A stretch of 64,000 bases of DNA from the NCBI GenBank assembly GCA_009760885.1, contig CM019714.1, positions 5,714,812 to 5,778,811 of the forward strand. The letters are read 5' to 3'. A program made the translations under genes and the position numbers. This document shows, piece after piece, positions 33,895-45,400 of this stretch. The DNA is from Achatina immaculata. Taxonomy: Eukaryota; Mollusca; Gastropoda; Stylommatophora; Achatinidae. Position 1 is the stretch's first letter, and every line of letters starts with the position of its first letter. The notes beneath the pieces were generated by a model that was not told the DNA's origin, made no database searches, and saw only the letters and a list, made by a program, of their open reading frames with translations.

Positions 33895-34252
33895 ATCTTA
33901 CATCCTTCTCATGCCATTAATCATCACATAGGATTCACATAGTTGTTTGCCAAGTTTTCTTGTTCTTGGCAAGTCCTTCAACTTCATCAAGGGATGTTAC
34001 GCCCACTAAACTGGCTTCTCTTAACAATGTCCTCTTTAGAGTTTCATGTGGTCAACCTCTTTTTCTTCAACCTGTTGTGCTCCACTTTATAGCTTGTTTT
34101 GGTATTCTCTGATTCTTTCTTCTCATCACATGGCCTACATTATGTCCATCTTCTTTTTCTGATCACCCATGAGACAGGTTGTTGTTTGCTCATCTGATTT
34201 ATCTCTGTGTTGTTCTTGAATTCGTTCCACTTTATGCCAGGTATTTTCCTTC
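33895..34252 (-). mobile_element. LINE family A 3' fragment, old
   Basis: The reverse complement aligns with the last ~115 codons of family A (WNEFKNNTEI..., RRWT-like and RGRP-like segments). It has more substitutions and frame breaks than other copies. The TATAAGA tail is reduced to ATAAATCTTACATCC on the + strand. Confidence 0.75.
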
Positions 34253-35099
34253 ATTCATAAATACCTACAGTATAACTTGCTAATTATGTCACTGACTGTG
34301 AGTACAGACCAAGAGGCATAAATCAAATGGCAGTAATATTTAAAATATCATCCAGATTGTTGAGTTTGTTCGTAATCAATATTAGATTATAATCATTTGT
34401 GTGGTTTTTTTCTGCCGATTTTTGTATGTGAAAAATTTTGCATTGAAGAATGTGTACAGGATCTTTATAAACAGGATCTTTTTGAGTACAATCTTGATTC
34501 TTTTTTTCTTCACAGATTCATTTTGTTAGAAATTACACAATCTAATTTACATATGATTTAGATACTACATTCACATTTGAATTATCTAGTTTATTTTCTT
34601 ACAAGAAAATCACACACTGATTTGATGAACTAATCACAGTTTTTTTCTAAAAGAAAAAGAAAATTAATCCACATTTTTATGTAACTCGAAAAGTAAAATC
34701 TTGCAGGGGGAGTCTAGATGAACACCCAGAAATAGATCGTTGATGTCCGATGGCAGATAACATAACAGCTCTTACTGATGAGAGAGAGAGAGAGAGAGCA
34801 GATGAAAATTATGTCTGTCTAAGCAGAGAGCAGGCAGAAATAATCTTCTGAATATAAGGTTAGCCTGAATGAAGACACATTTTCGTTGATACTCTGTATA
34901 TTACAGTTGAACATATGAAAAATAAAACTTGTATTGGATAATAGTAAGTATTTAACCAGAAATAAAAGTCTTGTTTCATTTGAAATAAAAGACTGTTTGT
35001 AAATAAAAAGTACATCGAACTGGTGTGTTGTGATATTTTGTGATGCTGAGATCAACAGTGTCATTGCTGTCATAGATAAAACAGCAGTTGTTGAAGTGA
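34253..35099. other. AT-rich intergenic sequence with (GA)n
   Basis: Only a short (GA)n tract at about 34780-34800 is recognisable. Confidence 0.4.
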
Positions 35100-35420
35100 T
35101 AGCCTGAAACTATGAGCTGGTGTTCTTTACAGCCGATGCAGTGAAGATGTTGAGCCACAGCATCAGGTTGTCTTGGATACGGGTCATGACAGCTATTTTC
35201 ATCCTGGGAGAGGGGGAGCTAGAAAAAAAGGAGGGGGTGTGTGCAATGCTTCTTTATTAGACTCCACCACCATTGGGACTATGGTGATCCTTGCCCAATT
35301 AGCCAAGTAAGGTCCATTACTGGAGGTACCAATAGAGAGGTGAAACACGGTCTTGGTCACCTATGGATTGTCATGGGTCGATGATTGCCACATCAGACAG
35401 TCCCTTCACACCCAAGTTTA
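35100..35420 (-). mobile_element. GAA-tailed retroelement 3' end (family E)
   Basis: Reverse-complement copy matching 7076-7396 and 28069-28440 (AGACTCCACCACCATTGGGA block and the TGTTCTTTACAGCCGATGCA end). No GAA tail is left. Confidence 0.6.
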
Positions 35421-35687
35421 TGATATATACTCAGTTAAGCAGTTTTCGTAGTGAAGCTGCGAGCTTGTTCTGCTTGATCAGTTTTGGTAAAACCATGTAA
35501 AAAACTGAAGGCCAATTTGTGCACCATTGAAAACTGTGACGGGAGAAAAGAAATGCACAAGCCAGTGTCTGCGCAATCTTAGCTGTCACAGTCCAGTCTT
35601 CCTGTGTTCGTGTCTCTTTGTTTTCTAGTTTGTTCCTCACTGCCTTCTTATACAATGAACCAAACAGAAAACAGAGGAGAGAGAGTG

Positions 35688-35720
35688 TGTGTGGGTGTGT
35701 GAGAGAGAGAGAGAGAGTTT
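35688..35720. repeat. (GA)n/(GT)n microsatellite
   Basis: Runs of GA and GT dinucleotides. Confidence 0.85.
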
Positions 35721-35924
35721 TTATGTTGGACCTGACTCACTCACACACAAACACAGTTGTTTCATATCTGCACTAGAACTAAAATCAAATCTGAATATGG
35801 TTTTCCAAAAGATGAAAGGCAAAATGTTACAATTGATTTCGTTAATAAATGAAATTGCTCCTTAATTTTAAAAAAAAATCAGTCTTGTATCATAGAGAGC
35901 TTTTTTTTTTAACAGTACCGTATG

Positions 35925-36185
35925 TCCTTGACTAAACGCCGGGTCCGAAATAGTAACTGGTCACAGTTTAACGCCGGGCTGGGGGGTGGTGGTGAAGTTT
36001 CGAATAAAAGAGTGCTTCAAATAAACGCCGGGTCTGAAATAAACGTCTAATCAGTTCAACGTCTCTGTCTTTCTATGGAAAGACGTATAGTATAGGCTAA
36101 TACCGATGCAGTGGAACCGTACTTGGCATTTTGCAAATAAACGGCGAATCATAACAAGTTAGTGAATAAACGCCGGGTACATTTA
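35925..36185. repeat. dispersed TAAACGCCGGG motif cluster
   Basis: The word TAAACGCCGGG, or a one-base variant, occurs five times at irregular spacing in about 250 bp (near 35933, 35969, 36022, 36139 and 36168). Probably a degenerate interspersed element; class unknown. Confidence 0.55.
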
Positions 36186-36845
36186 TAACAAAAAGAAGAC
36201 TGAAGTGATGGTCATCTCAAAGAAAAGAATATCATTAAAATGTAGCATTACCATCGATGGCACAGAACTGATACAAGATGATAGATTCACGTACTTAGGA
36301 ACGATTATGACAATTGGTGGGAAATGTCACAACGAAATAAAAAGCAGACGTGCTCAGACCAAGTCAGCATTCTAGAAAATGAGAAACATCTTGCGCAACA
36401 GATCCATATCAGTAGAAACAAGATTCCAAGTACTTAAATGTTACATTTTGTTTTATGTGTGTGAGAAGCATGGTCTATGAATAAGAGAGTACAGCAAGAA
36501 GGCAATGAAGATGTGGTTTGTAAGAAGGATGTTGAAGGTACCATGGACAGCCAAGAAAACCAATGATGAGGTCTTAAGAGAGGCTGGAGTTAAAAAGCAA
36601 ATTATAGCAAAGATCAGAGACAGACAAGCGAGATTTATAGGACATTTCATGAGAAGAGGAAAATTGGAACACATTGTGGCAAATGGAAAAACTGAGGAAA
36701 GAAGAGACAGAAGAAGATAGAAGTTACAGGATGAGCTGTCAGTGTGGCTAGGGAAAAAGTCATCGGCGGATCTCATAATCAAGTCTAAAAACCGGGAATT
36801 GTGGAGAGAAATGATCGTCTACGCCACGCGGCAAGGCACTTGAAC
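36186..36845 (+). mobile_element. LINE family C fragment (late RT to 3' end)
   Basis: Readable with three stops: KTEVMVISKKRISLKCSI, TYLGTIMTIGGKCHNEIKSR, RAQTKSAF, SVETRFQVLKCYILFYVCE, then the intact frame 36505-36720 (MWFVRRMLKVPWTAKKTNDE ... RQARFIGHFMRRGKLEH), ending NRELWREMIVYATRQGT. This is the post-catalytic RT and C-terminal tail. Confidence 0.85.
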
Positions 36846-37761
36846 TGGCACGGTCATTCGCCAGTTTTTCCCCTGCCAAGCATATATACATATTTTGGAA
36901 ATATTAAAACTCGAACTACATAAAAGAACAAGGCGTGAGGAAGAACAACAACAAAACAAAACAAAAACTATAAAGTCAAGAGGCATGTTCTTCTGAAAGT
37001 ACAGCTCGCACCGATTTTTGGTTTCTTTCATAAACTGTGTTTATCTCGGTTCATCTTTTTTATATTTGCACAGCAACCAATCAAAAGAGGCCGGAAGTTT
37101 CCGTTACTAGCAACGCCTTTACCTACCAGAGTCATTTTGAAACGGTTGTAAGGCAAACATGTAAGTTTTAACAAGATGTTTTAAAAACTTTTATCGCGTT
37201 CTGCTCTATGAAAGTGCATCATTCAGAATGTGGGATTTCTGGAATATATGTACTTTAACATATTAATTTATGATGATACAAAGCGAGGAAAAAGAGGCAA
37301 AGCTTGACCTATGGATCAGAATGGGGAGACTGAAAGGGAGCCCGATGTGATCTAGTGTCGCTGCTGATTTTGGCGCGGAAACTATATTGCCTAACAACTT
37401 TTTTAATCTTAAGCGAAACTACAACACTTTTTAACTGGACTGTCCACAAATAATATAGCATATAGCGCGCCCAGCACTATCAGCTGCGAGACGGTCTTTG
37501 AGAAAATCCTCGCCATTTTTATTATTTACAGTCGCACCCGTTGATGATAGTGCTAACATTTTAAAATTATTTCATTGTGTCTGTTGTACTCAGAGAATAA
37601 CCTATGAAACTGCTACAATCTGCTTTTACTATTGCCTAACCTCCTTTAATCTAGCAAAATCATTAAACCGGCACGATGCTGGGAGATCAGAGGTGAAGAG
37701 AATATGGGATGCTTTCCCTCAATAATTAGTGTACACGGAGCCACTGCAGTAAAGCTGTGAT
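36846..37761. other. unassigned intergenic sequence
   Basis: No host exon or transposon domain recognised; a 75-codon frame at 37498-37725 has no recognisable motif. Confidence 0.35.
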
Positions 37762-38237
37762 GCCAAAATATATAAACTAGGAAAAAAGTAGGAACAGCTT
37801 TATTACTTAAATGTACAATGTAAAATTACCATATTACTTAAGCTTTATTTCATCATGTATGTGTTTGTATGATTAACTCTTAATTAAGCTCACGCCAAAA
37901 CGTCACAACTTTGTATTCATTAAGTAATAAAGCATAGTTGTTAGAGCGCTCGTCTAGCAACCGAATTGTCGAGGGTTTGAATCCCCAGTTGAGCAGGATT
38001 TTTTTTTCCCGACCAATATGGCCCCGAGGTCAACCCAGCCTTGTAAAATGGGTACCAGAGAAAATCTGGGAAGGAAAGGCAGTGAGGAAGGGTACTGGCC
38101 ACCCTACCTCATTCTCTGATGGCCCAGCATAATGAGGTCTCTAACGCTTCATCCCCCACGGCATTTGCTATGGGACTATCTGTCTATCTAAGTAATAAAG
38201 CTGTTTCTGCTTTTTTCCTAGTTTATACATTTTGGAT
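37762..38237. mobile_element. inverted-repeat (MITE-like) element containing a nested SINE
   Basis: A ~47-bp segment at 37762-37808 (ATATATAAACTAGGAAAAAA, GTAGGAACAGCTTTATTACT) is present as its reverse complement at 38189-38237 (TAAGTAATAAAGCTGTTTCT, TTTTTCCTAGTTTATACAT) with a few mismatches. Removing the SINE leaves a ~210-bp element with long terminal inverted repeats. Confidence 0.65.
37934..38188 (+). mobile_element. tRNA-headed SINE with 13-bp TSD
   Basis: A 255-bp element bounded by perfect TAAGTAATAAAGC repeats (37921-37933 and 38189-38201). The head has pol III-like boxes (TAGTTGTTAGAGCG and GGTTTGAATCC) in tRNA-like spacing. The body carries a conserved-looking block (CCGAGGTCAACCCAGCCTTG, AAAATGGGTACC). 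The tail is a CTATCTGTCTATC-type repeat. It would be transcribed by RNA polymerase III and mobilised by a partner LINE. Confidence 0.85.
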
Positions 38238-38789
38238 GCTTTCTCTGTACTAGGAGGGGAAGAAACTCTATTTCTAGAGGACCAGAAGGTGGACCAGAAT
38301 GACAAGCGTAATACAAATAAAAAAAAATAAGGATATTTTTTATCTCAGGATATTTTTTAATAGTTACAACAGACATATATCAGACTTTAGAATTTTCTGT
38401 AACAGTCACATACAGACGAAAATCAAATATGGTAATGTTTTCTCATAACCACACACAGAAATAACATTAAGTCTGAATTATTTTCTTAACACAGAAGTAC
38501 AATTATGCACCAGGTTACATCCACATTTGAGACCAGCCATCCAGCTTTAACTCTATCAGGTCCTCCCATTCAAATGTGGTTGCTCTGATTATGTATTTTT
38601 TTTTTTGGTGCCCGTGTCATAACATTTATGGCATCTAGTTGTAAAATTCAATGTAACACAGCAGTTCTGTGTTCAGTCTATGCTTATCATATATGAAAGT
38701 ACATGTAAATGAAAGAGGATTTAACGAATAAATTTTTTTAACAAAAGATAAAGAGGAAGAAAGAAACTAGAGTGAAAATTTGAAAAAAT

Positions 38790-38957
38790 CATTCATTCAT
38801 TCATTCAGTTGCATGTCCCTTGCGGAACTTTGCCTCCCAAACAGCACTCCTGTAGGCCTCTCGGTTGTGAGCAAGATGGCCTGCTGCTGTTGCATTCATT
38901 TCCAGATCGTCAACGATGTCTTGCAGCCATCTTCGTCTTGGTCTTCCTCTTTGAAAA
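38790..38957 (-). mobile_element. LINE family B short 3' fragment
   Basis: The (ATTC)n tail at 38790-38806 on the + strand is followed by the reverse complement of [20 protein letters not shown] and AHNREAYRSAVWEAKFRKGH. Truncated after about 50 codons. Confidence 0.85.
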
Positions 38958-39401
38958 AATAACATTATCAATTTAGGCATAAAAAATAAAATTATGTTCA
39001 ACTTACCATAAATTTCTTGTATGTCCCATTAGATTGCCATGTTTTGTCACTTAGAATTTCAGTCTATAAACACCTGCACTTTTTGTGACTATTTCTAATA
39101 CTTTTGTGCAAATAAAAGCATTTTGTTACAGTGTCTACAACAGGCAGTCAGTATCATAAAATAAATGAGTGGAAAAAACATATACCGATTTAGATTAAAA
39201 ATGATTAAATTTTCATTTCAACCGACAATATTTACAAACGGTGCCATTGAAAAAAGGAAATGGATGTTCTACTTTCAAATGACACGTGCAGTGACAAAGT
39301 AAATAAAAATTAGCACTGTTTCTTTAGCAAAACAAAGCATTGAACAATGTACTGTTGCTAGACTGTGATATGGAACAACAGCTAAAAGCCATAAATGGAT
39401 A
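38958..39401. other. AT-rich intergenic sequence
   Basis: Nothing recognised. Confidence 0.35.
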
Positions 39402-39414
39402 GGTGGATTGGACT

Positions 39415-40734
39415 TCTTCTTCTTCTTCGTTCGCTTCTACCACCAAAACCGCACTGTTATCCTACTGAATTTACGCCTGTGGTCCTCGTTAGGTCCCGTG
39501 GTCTCCTGTGTGGTCCCCAAAAGGACCACACGAGATCCACGTGAGGACCACAAGGGGTTCAGAGTATCACAGGGCTTTAGCCTGTATTCTTGGTGGGTCT
39601 CTGAAGCGGGATTGCGTGACACCATGGTTTCATTGCACCAGTTTAGTCTAGGGTTGGACTTTCTCACCGGAAGACCTCGACGTGTTTAGGATATCAGTGC
39701 ATCCCCGCTGGGTGAGAGGCGGTAGCCCACCCAGGTCAGAGTTGGACCTTCTCACCAGAAAACCTCGATGTGTTTTGAGATACCCATGTATCACCACCAG
39801 GTGAGAGGTGGTTGCCCATCTAGTCCAGAGTTGGACTTTCTCACCGGAAAACCTCTGCGTGATTAGGATACACAAACATCCCCACCGGGTGAGAGGTGGT
39901 TGCCTGTCTAGACTGCCCTGGTCCAGTGTCTCCGACTTCAGCATTTTGCGGTCGTGGCCGCTACCCTTCCTAGTTGTGACCAGGATGGAGCTTTTGTCCA
40001 GGAGGACGAATCCTCGCCACTAGTGACTTCTACCCCTGGGTTGAGCCGGTTTAGGCATATTATCCCAGTATGGGCGTGTTTGGGACGTGACTGACCTCTA
40101 GAGCAGAGGTACTGTGACATGCATAGCCTTCAAGATTCACCCCTGGTGTGAGCCGGTTTAGGCAAAGTTCACCAGTATAGGTGTATATCAGGCGTGACCG
40201 ACCTCTAGAGCGGAGGTGGCATGACATGTCTAGCCATCAAGTTCCACCCCTGGTGTGTGCCGGTTTAGGCATATTTCACCAGTGTAGGTGTATTTCGGAC
40301 GTGGCCGGCCTCTAGAGCAGAGGTACCGTGGTATGTATAGCTATCGTAGCGATGCTACTGGACATACCGATTAAACTTCACTTTATCCTTTCCACCACCT
40401 TTTCACATCGGCGCCGGACAGCAACCTTTATTTCTTTTCCACATTCTTCCTTGACCGAGAGGAGCTTCACTCCACGCGCGGCATTTGAAGAGTCTCACCA
40501 GCAGTGTCTTAACCTCTGGGACAAGCCGGTTCATGCATTTCACCCGATATGACTGCACTCAGGATGTGGCCGACCTCCAGACCAGAGGTGCCGTGATTTG
40601 ACTGTTTGTTTCGCTTTATCCTTTCTACCACCTTTTCCGCAGTGATGCTGCGCGGCAACCTCATTTGCACCTTTCTTCATTGGCCGGGAGGAGCACCGCT
40701 CCACGCACGGCAAATGAAAAATCTCGCCAACAGC
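39415..40734 (-). mobile_element. 1.32-kb non-autonomous retroposon with internal repeats
   Basis: Bounded by perfect 13-bp repeats GGTGGATTGGACT (39402-39414 and 40735-40747). The left end is (TTC)n followed by GTTCGC, that is, a GCGAAC(GAA)n tail on the minus strand, the same 3' terminus as LINE family D at 46334. The body is GC-rich compared with its surroundings. It contains about three units of a ~90-bp repeat (39650-39910) and about four to five units of a ~115-bp repeat (40030-40610) whose core CCTCTAGAGCAGAGG can fold as a hairpin. No RT or endonuclease domain was found. Confidence 0.75.
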
Positions 40735-40965
40735 GGTGGATTGGACTGAGTCAGTTTGCCTTTTTTTGTCAGTCATTATAGAAGGAGGTGAGGTACTGAG
40801 TAGAGCACGTTACAAGATGAACAGACACGTTTACCGTCGTTTCAAATACTAACAGAATGTGTGTTGGCACAGTAACTTTGTGTGGAATTAAGCACAAAAC
40901 ATGAATCACAACACATTAAATAAAGAATCATACTGCAATAACTTTTCAGTGGCATGCAGAAATGT

Positions 40966-41602
40966 ACATTCATTTCATTCATTCATTTGCATGTCCCTTG
41001 CGGAACTTTGCCTCCCAAACAGCACTCCTGTAGGCCTCTCGGTTGTGAGCAAGATGGCCTGCTGCTGTTGCATCCATTTCCAGATCGTCAACGATGTCTT
41101 GCAGCCATCTTCGTCTTGGTCTTCCTCTTTTTCTTTTTCCCATTATGTATCCTTCCAATATGGTCTTCTCTAAATTATCATGACGTTTAATGTGTCCAAA
41201 ATATTTCAGTTTTCTCTCTTTAATCCTCTTCACTAGCCAGCCTTCTTCAATATTAAGCTCTTGTAGTATAGATATATTTGTTCTTTTTTGTGTCCACGAT
41301 ATTTGGAGAACTCTTCTGTAGCATTTACATTCAAAGGCATTTATGTGTTTCTCAGCTGTTTTGTTAAGTGTCCAGGTCTCACAGGCATATGTTGCTATGG
41401 GAAAGATGCATGCCCTTAAAAATCTTATTTTTGTGGTTCTGTCTGCTCCTCTCCACAGATTCTTTATTTGTTTTACTTTCTGAAGAGCGATAGATGTCCT
41501 CCTTTTAATTTCCCTCATTGTATCTCCATTATTAGTTAGTAGCGATCCAAGATATTCAAAACTCTCCACTTCTTCCAGTTTTTCCTCATTGTACATACAC
41601 AT
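40966..41602 (-). mobile_element. LINE family B fragment, best preserved copy
   Basis: A 207-codon open frame on the minus strand from 41602 to 40979: [59 protein letters not shown], the basic [20 protein letters not shown] and KFRKGHANE. The (ATTC)n tail is at 40966-40986 on the + strand. It corresponds to the thumb and C-terminal part of the RT protein; the catalytic domain is missing through 5' truncation. Confidence 0.9.
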
Positions 41603-42054
41603 ACTTTATACACGTACCCACATGCATACATTCTGTAGTCACAAAATCAGCCCAGTTACTGGCTGTTACGCTGTAGAATTTAATGAAAAGTGAAATATCC
41701 ACTTCACAAGTTCAAATTTCCATGGTAACAAGAAAATGAAAAAATAGGAAACAGATAATCAAGGATGTCATGCTGAAACAAAACTGCTCTACTGCATATT
41801 TACTGAACACTGTATTTTATTATTTTTTAAAATTAACTATACAAGTACCTGCGAGGCCTCAGCTGTAGGTACGAATGGCTGTAACTCTGTCACCGTAAGT
41901 CAGCACTTGACTGTTTAATCAAAATCAATAATTTCCTTCGTAAACACTTGTCATCCAAACTCATTATTTTCGTACCCAAAAACAAACAAAAATATCGTTC
42001 AGTTAGAGAATTTTCTTCTTAAAATGGCGTGCATAAATAACATAAAATTTGAAC
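41603..42054. other. sequence upstream of gene 2, no feature seen
   Basis: AT-rich. It may hold the promoter of the thioredoxin/NDPK gene, but no motif can be supported. Confidence 0.3.
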
Positions 42055-42300
42055 ATTTTGTCTTGTAATCACATTCATATTGAAGATTGTTATCTTGTAA
42101 TCATATTCAGATTGAAGGTTGTTATCTTGTAATCATGTTCAGATTGAAGATTGTTATCTTGTAGTCATGTTCAGATTGAAGATTGTTGTCTTGTAATCAT
42201 GTTCAGATTGAAGATTGTTATCATGTAATCATGTTCAGATTGAAGATGTTATCTTGTAATCATGTTCAGATTAAAGTTCTTGTCTTGTAATCATGTTCAG
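42055..42300. repeat. minisatellite, ~32-bp unit ending at a splice acceptor-like site
   Basis: Eight copies of TTGTAATCATGTTCAGATTG plus AAGATTGTTATC. The final unit breaks at ATCATGTTCAG|AGAAAGC, 22 nt before the gene 2 ATG. Confidence 0.9.
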
Positions 42301-42322
42301 AGAAAGCTAACATTGAGTAAAG

Positions 42323-42413
42323 ATGGCCAGGAAGAAGCAAGAGATACAGCTACAGAGAGAGATAGAAACACAGGAAGAATGGGAAGAGGTCATGGCTATG
42401 GAAGGCCTCTGGG
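42323..42413 (+). CDS. NME9: TXNDC6-like exon 1 (start)
   Basis: ATG at 42323 with an in-frame stop at 42314-42316. Encodes MARKKQEIQLQREIETQEEW and EEVMAMEGLW, matching the family's MA.KKE.QLQ...W..(M/L)L...GL start. Donor TGGG|GTCAGT, phase 1, joins the next exon as GLW-V-IDVYQ. Confidence 0.88.
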
Positions 42414-45400
42414 GTCAGTATTTTTACTTTTCAAGTTTCATCATCATCATCATGTGCTGTGCCAGCAGGCATTAGCAGTTGTGCTTCTCCATAGATCTAG
42501 ATCCTCAATATTTTCCATCAGCTCAGTTGGTGACTTTTTAATATGTCATCGTATTAGAATGTTCATGATTTTTTTTTCTTGACCTTCACCTGCCTCTCTT
42601 CCCATTTGTCTTTCCTGTTGTTATGTTCTCAAGTTCCTCTGTCAGTTTTTTATGGGTTTACTTAGATTCCTTTCTACACTTTCTTAGGCATTCCCAGTTT
42701 GTCATCTTAGCTGTCCATGGTACTCGTACTTTTCTAAGAAGCCACATCATCGTTGTCTCTAGTGATCTATATATAGATCTGTTCCAGGCTTAGTGTTTAT
42801 ATTTTAAAGTATTTTGTACCTAGATTTGGCCACAATTTTATTGCCTCGAAAACCAAAACTAAATTAGGACATAGTTTGTCTGAGAATTTGTTCCTGTCTT
42901 CTTTATATTTGATATCCCTTTTTGCTTGCTTCATCTATTGCTTGCTTCATCTATTGCTTGCTTCAGCAGTTGCTTGCTTCATCTGTTGCTTGCTTCATCT
43001 GTTGCTCTCTTCACGCCTGAATACACATATATATAGTTTTTATGTGCTAGAAGATAACAAGGAAAGACGCTGGTGATGGTTGGGACATGTACTCCAAATG
43101 ACTGACAACTCACTACCAAAAATAGCACTAAGATGTACACCACAGGGAAACAGAAGTAAGGGTAGACCAAAAGAGACATGGAGAAGAACAACAGAGAGGA
43201 TGTTGAGCAATAGAGGGCTCACCTGGGCAAGAGCAGAAAAAAAGACAAAGGACAGGCATTTGTGGAAAACCCTTGTGGAAGCCCCATGTGCCCGGGGCAC
43301 TTAAGGTTCAGAGAGAGAGAGAAAGAGAAGATAACAAAGTATTATTGTAAAAGTCAGACCCAGACTCCATATAAGGGGACCTGTAAACAGAAAAAAAGAA
43401 AGGCTGAGACCAAGGTCACTTATCCAGAGTAGTCACCATGTGGTGTGCAGGACAAACAGGCAAAAAATCCCAGATGTGACTGAGATTTGAACTCATGTTT
43501 CCTGCAAGAGAGCCTGCTGTTTCAACATGTGACCACAGTACCTCTGACAGAAAGTGAGTTTAAGTAATAAAAAGGAGAAATCTTTGGATCTAAACGATGA
43601 TGAAAATAAAAAATTAAAAAATTAAATGGCAAACTATGTAAGTTTTCACTAAATTGTCAGAATTTGCCAAGTATTTCACTGTTACAAATGTCAGTTAATG
43701 CTAAATTCATTTTTGTATGACAGTCCAGACAAGTGTAAAAATGCTGTCTTCCCTTTTGTTTGAGTATTTGATTTATCTACAGTTATTGATTTGTTTCAGG
43801 AAACATTTTCCACAGTTAGCAATGTGTATTAGGAAACATCTTCCAGTTATTGATGTGTATTAGGAAACTGAACTTATCTTTTACAGTTGTTGATGTGTAT
43901 CATGCAGTTTAACTTATCTTCTACAGTTATTGATGTATGTCACAGAACTGAACTTATCTTTTATAGTTATTGATGTGTATCACAAGGCTGAACTTATCTT
44001 TTACAGTTTTTTTTATATGTATCATGAAATTGAATTTATCTTTTACAGTTATTGATGTGTATCAAGAGTGGTGTGGTCCTTGTCTAGCACTTGTAGGGAA
44101 CTTCCGAAGACTGAAAAATGAACTGGGAGATCCACTTCTCAATTTTGCCATTGTAATTATTGCAGATGTGTCGCTGTTTGTAAGGTCCTGTTTGTGGAGT
44201 TCTGCTTGTAAAGATCTCTTTGTAGAGTTCTGTTTGTGTGAGGTTCCATTTGTAAAGTCCTGTTCATGAAGTTCTGAGTTCTGTTTGTAAAGTTGTAAAT
44301 ACTAATTTATAAGCATAAAGAACATTTACAGAGAGAAGTTTTTTATTAAATTGTTACATTTTATAAGTAAATCAGCAGAATAGTTTAAATGTATCAGAAG
44401 AAAGATCTTTTGAATATAAAAAAAATATAGGGCAAGCTTTTTTTTTTTTTTGTTCTTTATATTTTTATAAGCTCTTTCCCTGACACTGATTAGTATTAAG
44501 GTTTGTTTCAGTTTTTATGAATATTAAATTTTTATTTCTTTAAGGCAAAAGCAGACACTATCGATGCACTGGAAATATACAGAGGGCGCTGTGAACCAAC
44601 CTTTCTGTTTTTTGCTGTAAGTTTCTGCAGATTTGTATACCAGTTTGATGTTGTGTTTTAATTTTCATTGTGTTTTCATTACTGAAAACCAGAAGATTTG
44701 AAAGTAACTGATAGTTGAATGTTATGTGTGTGCAGAGACTTGTGTGTGGAGGTCTGGAATGTGTGGAGGCATTCTCTGTGTGATGACATGTATGTGCAGA
44801 GACCTGTGTGTGGAGATCTGGAATATGTGGAGGCATTCTCTGTGTGATAATGTATGTGTGGAGACTTATTGAGTGTGAAGATTTTCATAAAGTGAAGACC
44901 CTCTTTATAGGATGAGATCCTCTGTGTGTGGAAACTTTCTGGGCAAGATCTAACTGTGAAGATCTTCTGGATGTGAAGACCTTCTGAGTAAGTGATATTC
45001 TCTGTTTAGAGACCTTATTCATGGAAATGATCTCCTATGAGACATTTTCCTCCGTGTTCACGGCTGACTAACCTCGGCTGTGCAGCTTCTTGGCACGTGG
45101 TTCCACCTTGAACTCGGCTTTGAGAGGAACTTGTCTTTGAAGGAGGAGACATTGAAAAGAAGATCATAGCAGCCATGGGTGTGTCCAGAGTGCATGAACT
45201 ATGGTCCCTCCTGACCGACTGACTAAATATGTAGAGACTTGAGTAGGGATACCATCTTTTTGTGTGGAAAGTGTCTCTGTGTGAATACTTTCTCTGTGTG
45301 GAGATCTTCTGAGATCTTGTTTTAAAATTCTGGAGATGGTTAAAGAATGCATCAGCCACATCATCATCATCATCATCATCATCATTCTTGAACTTCATAT

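Noticed and set aside
37934..38000. A functional tRNA gene
   Set aside because: Pol III boxes are present, but the sequence cannot form a full cloverleaf with an acceptor stem and is bounded by a SINE body and target-site duplication.
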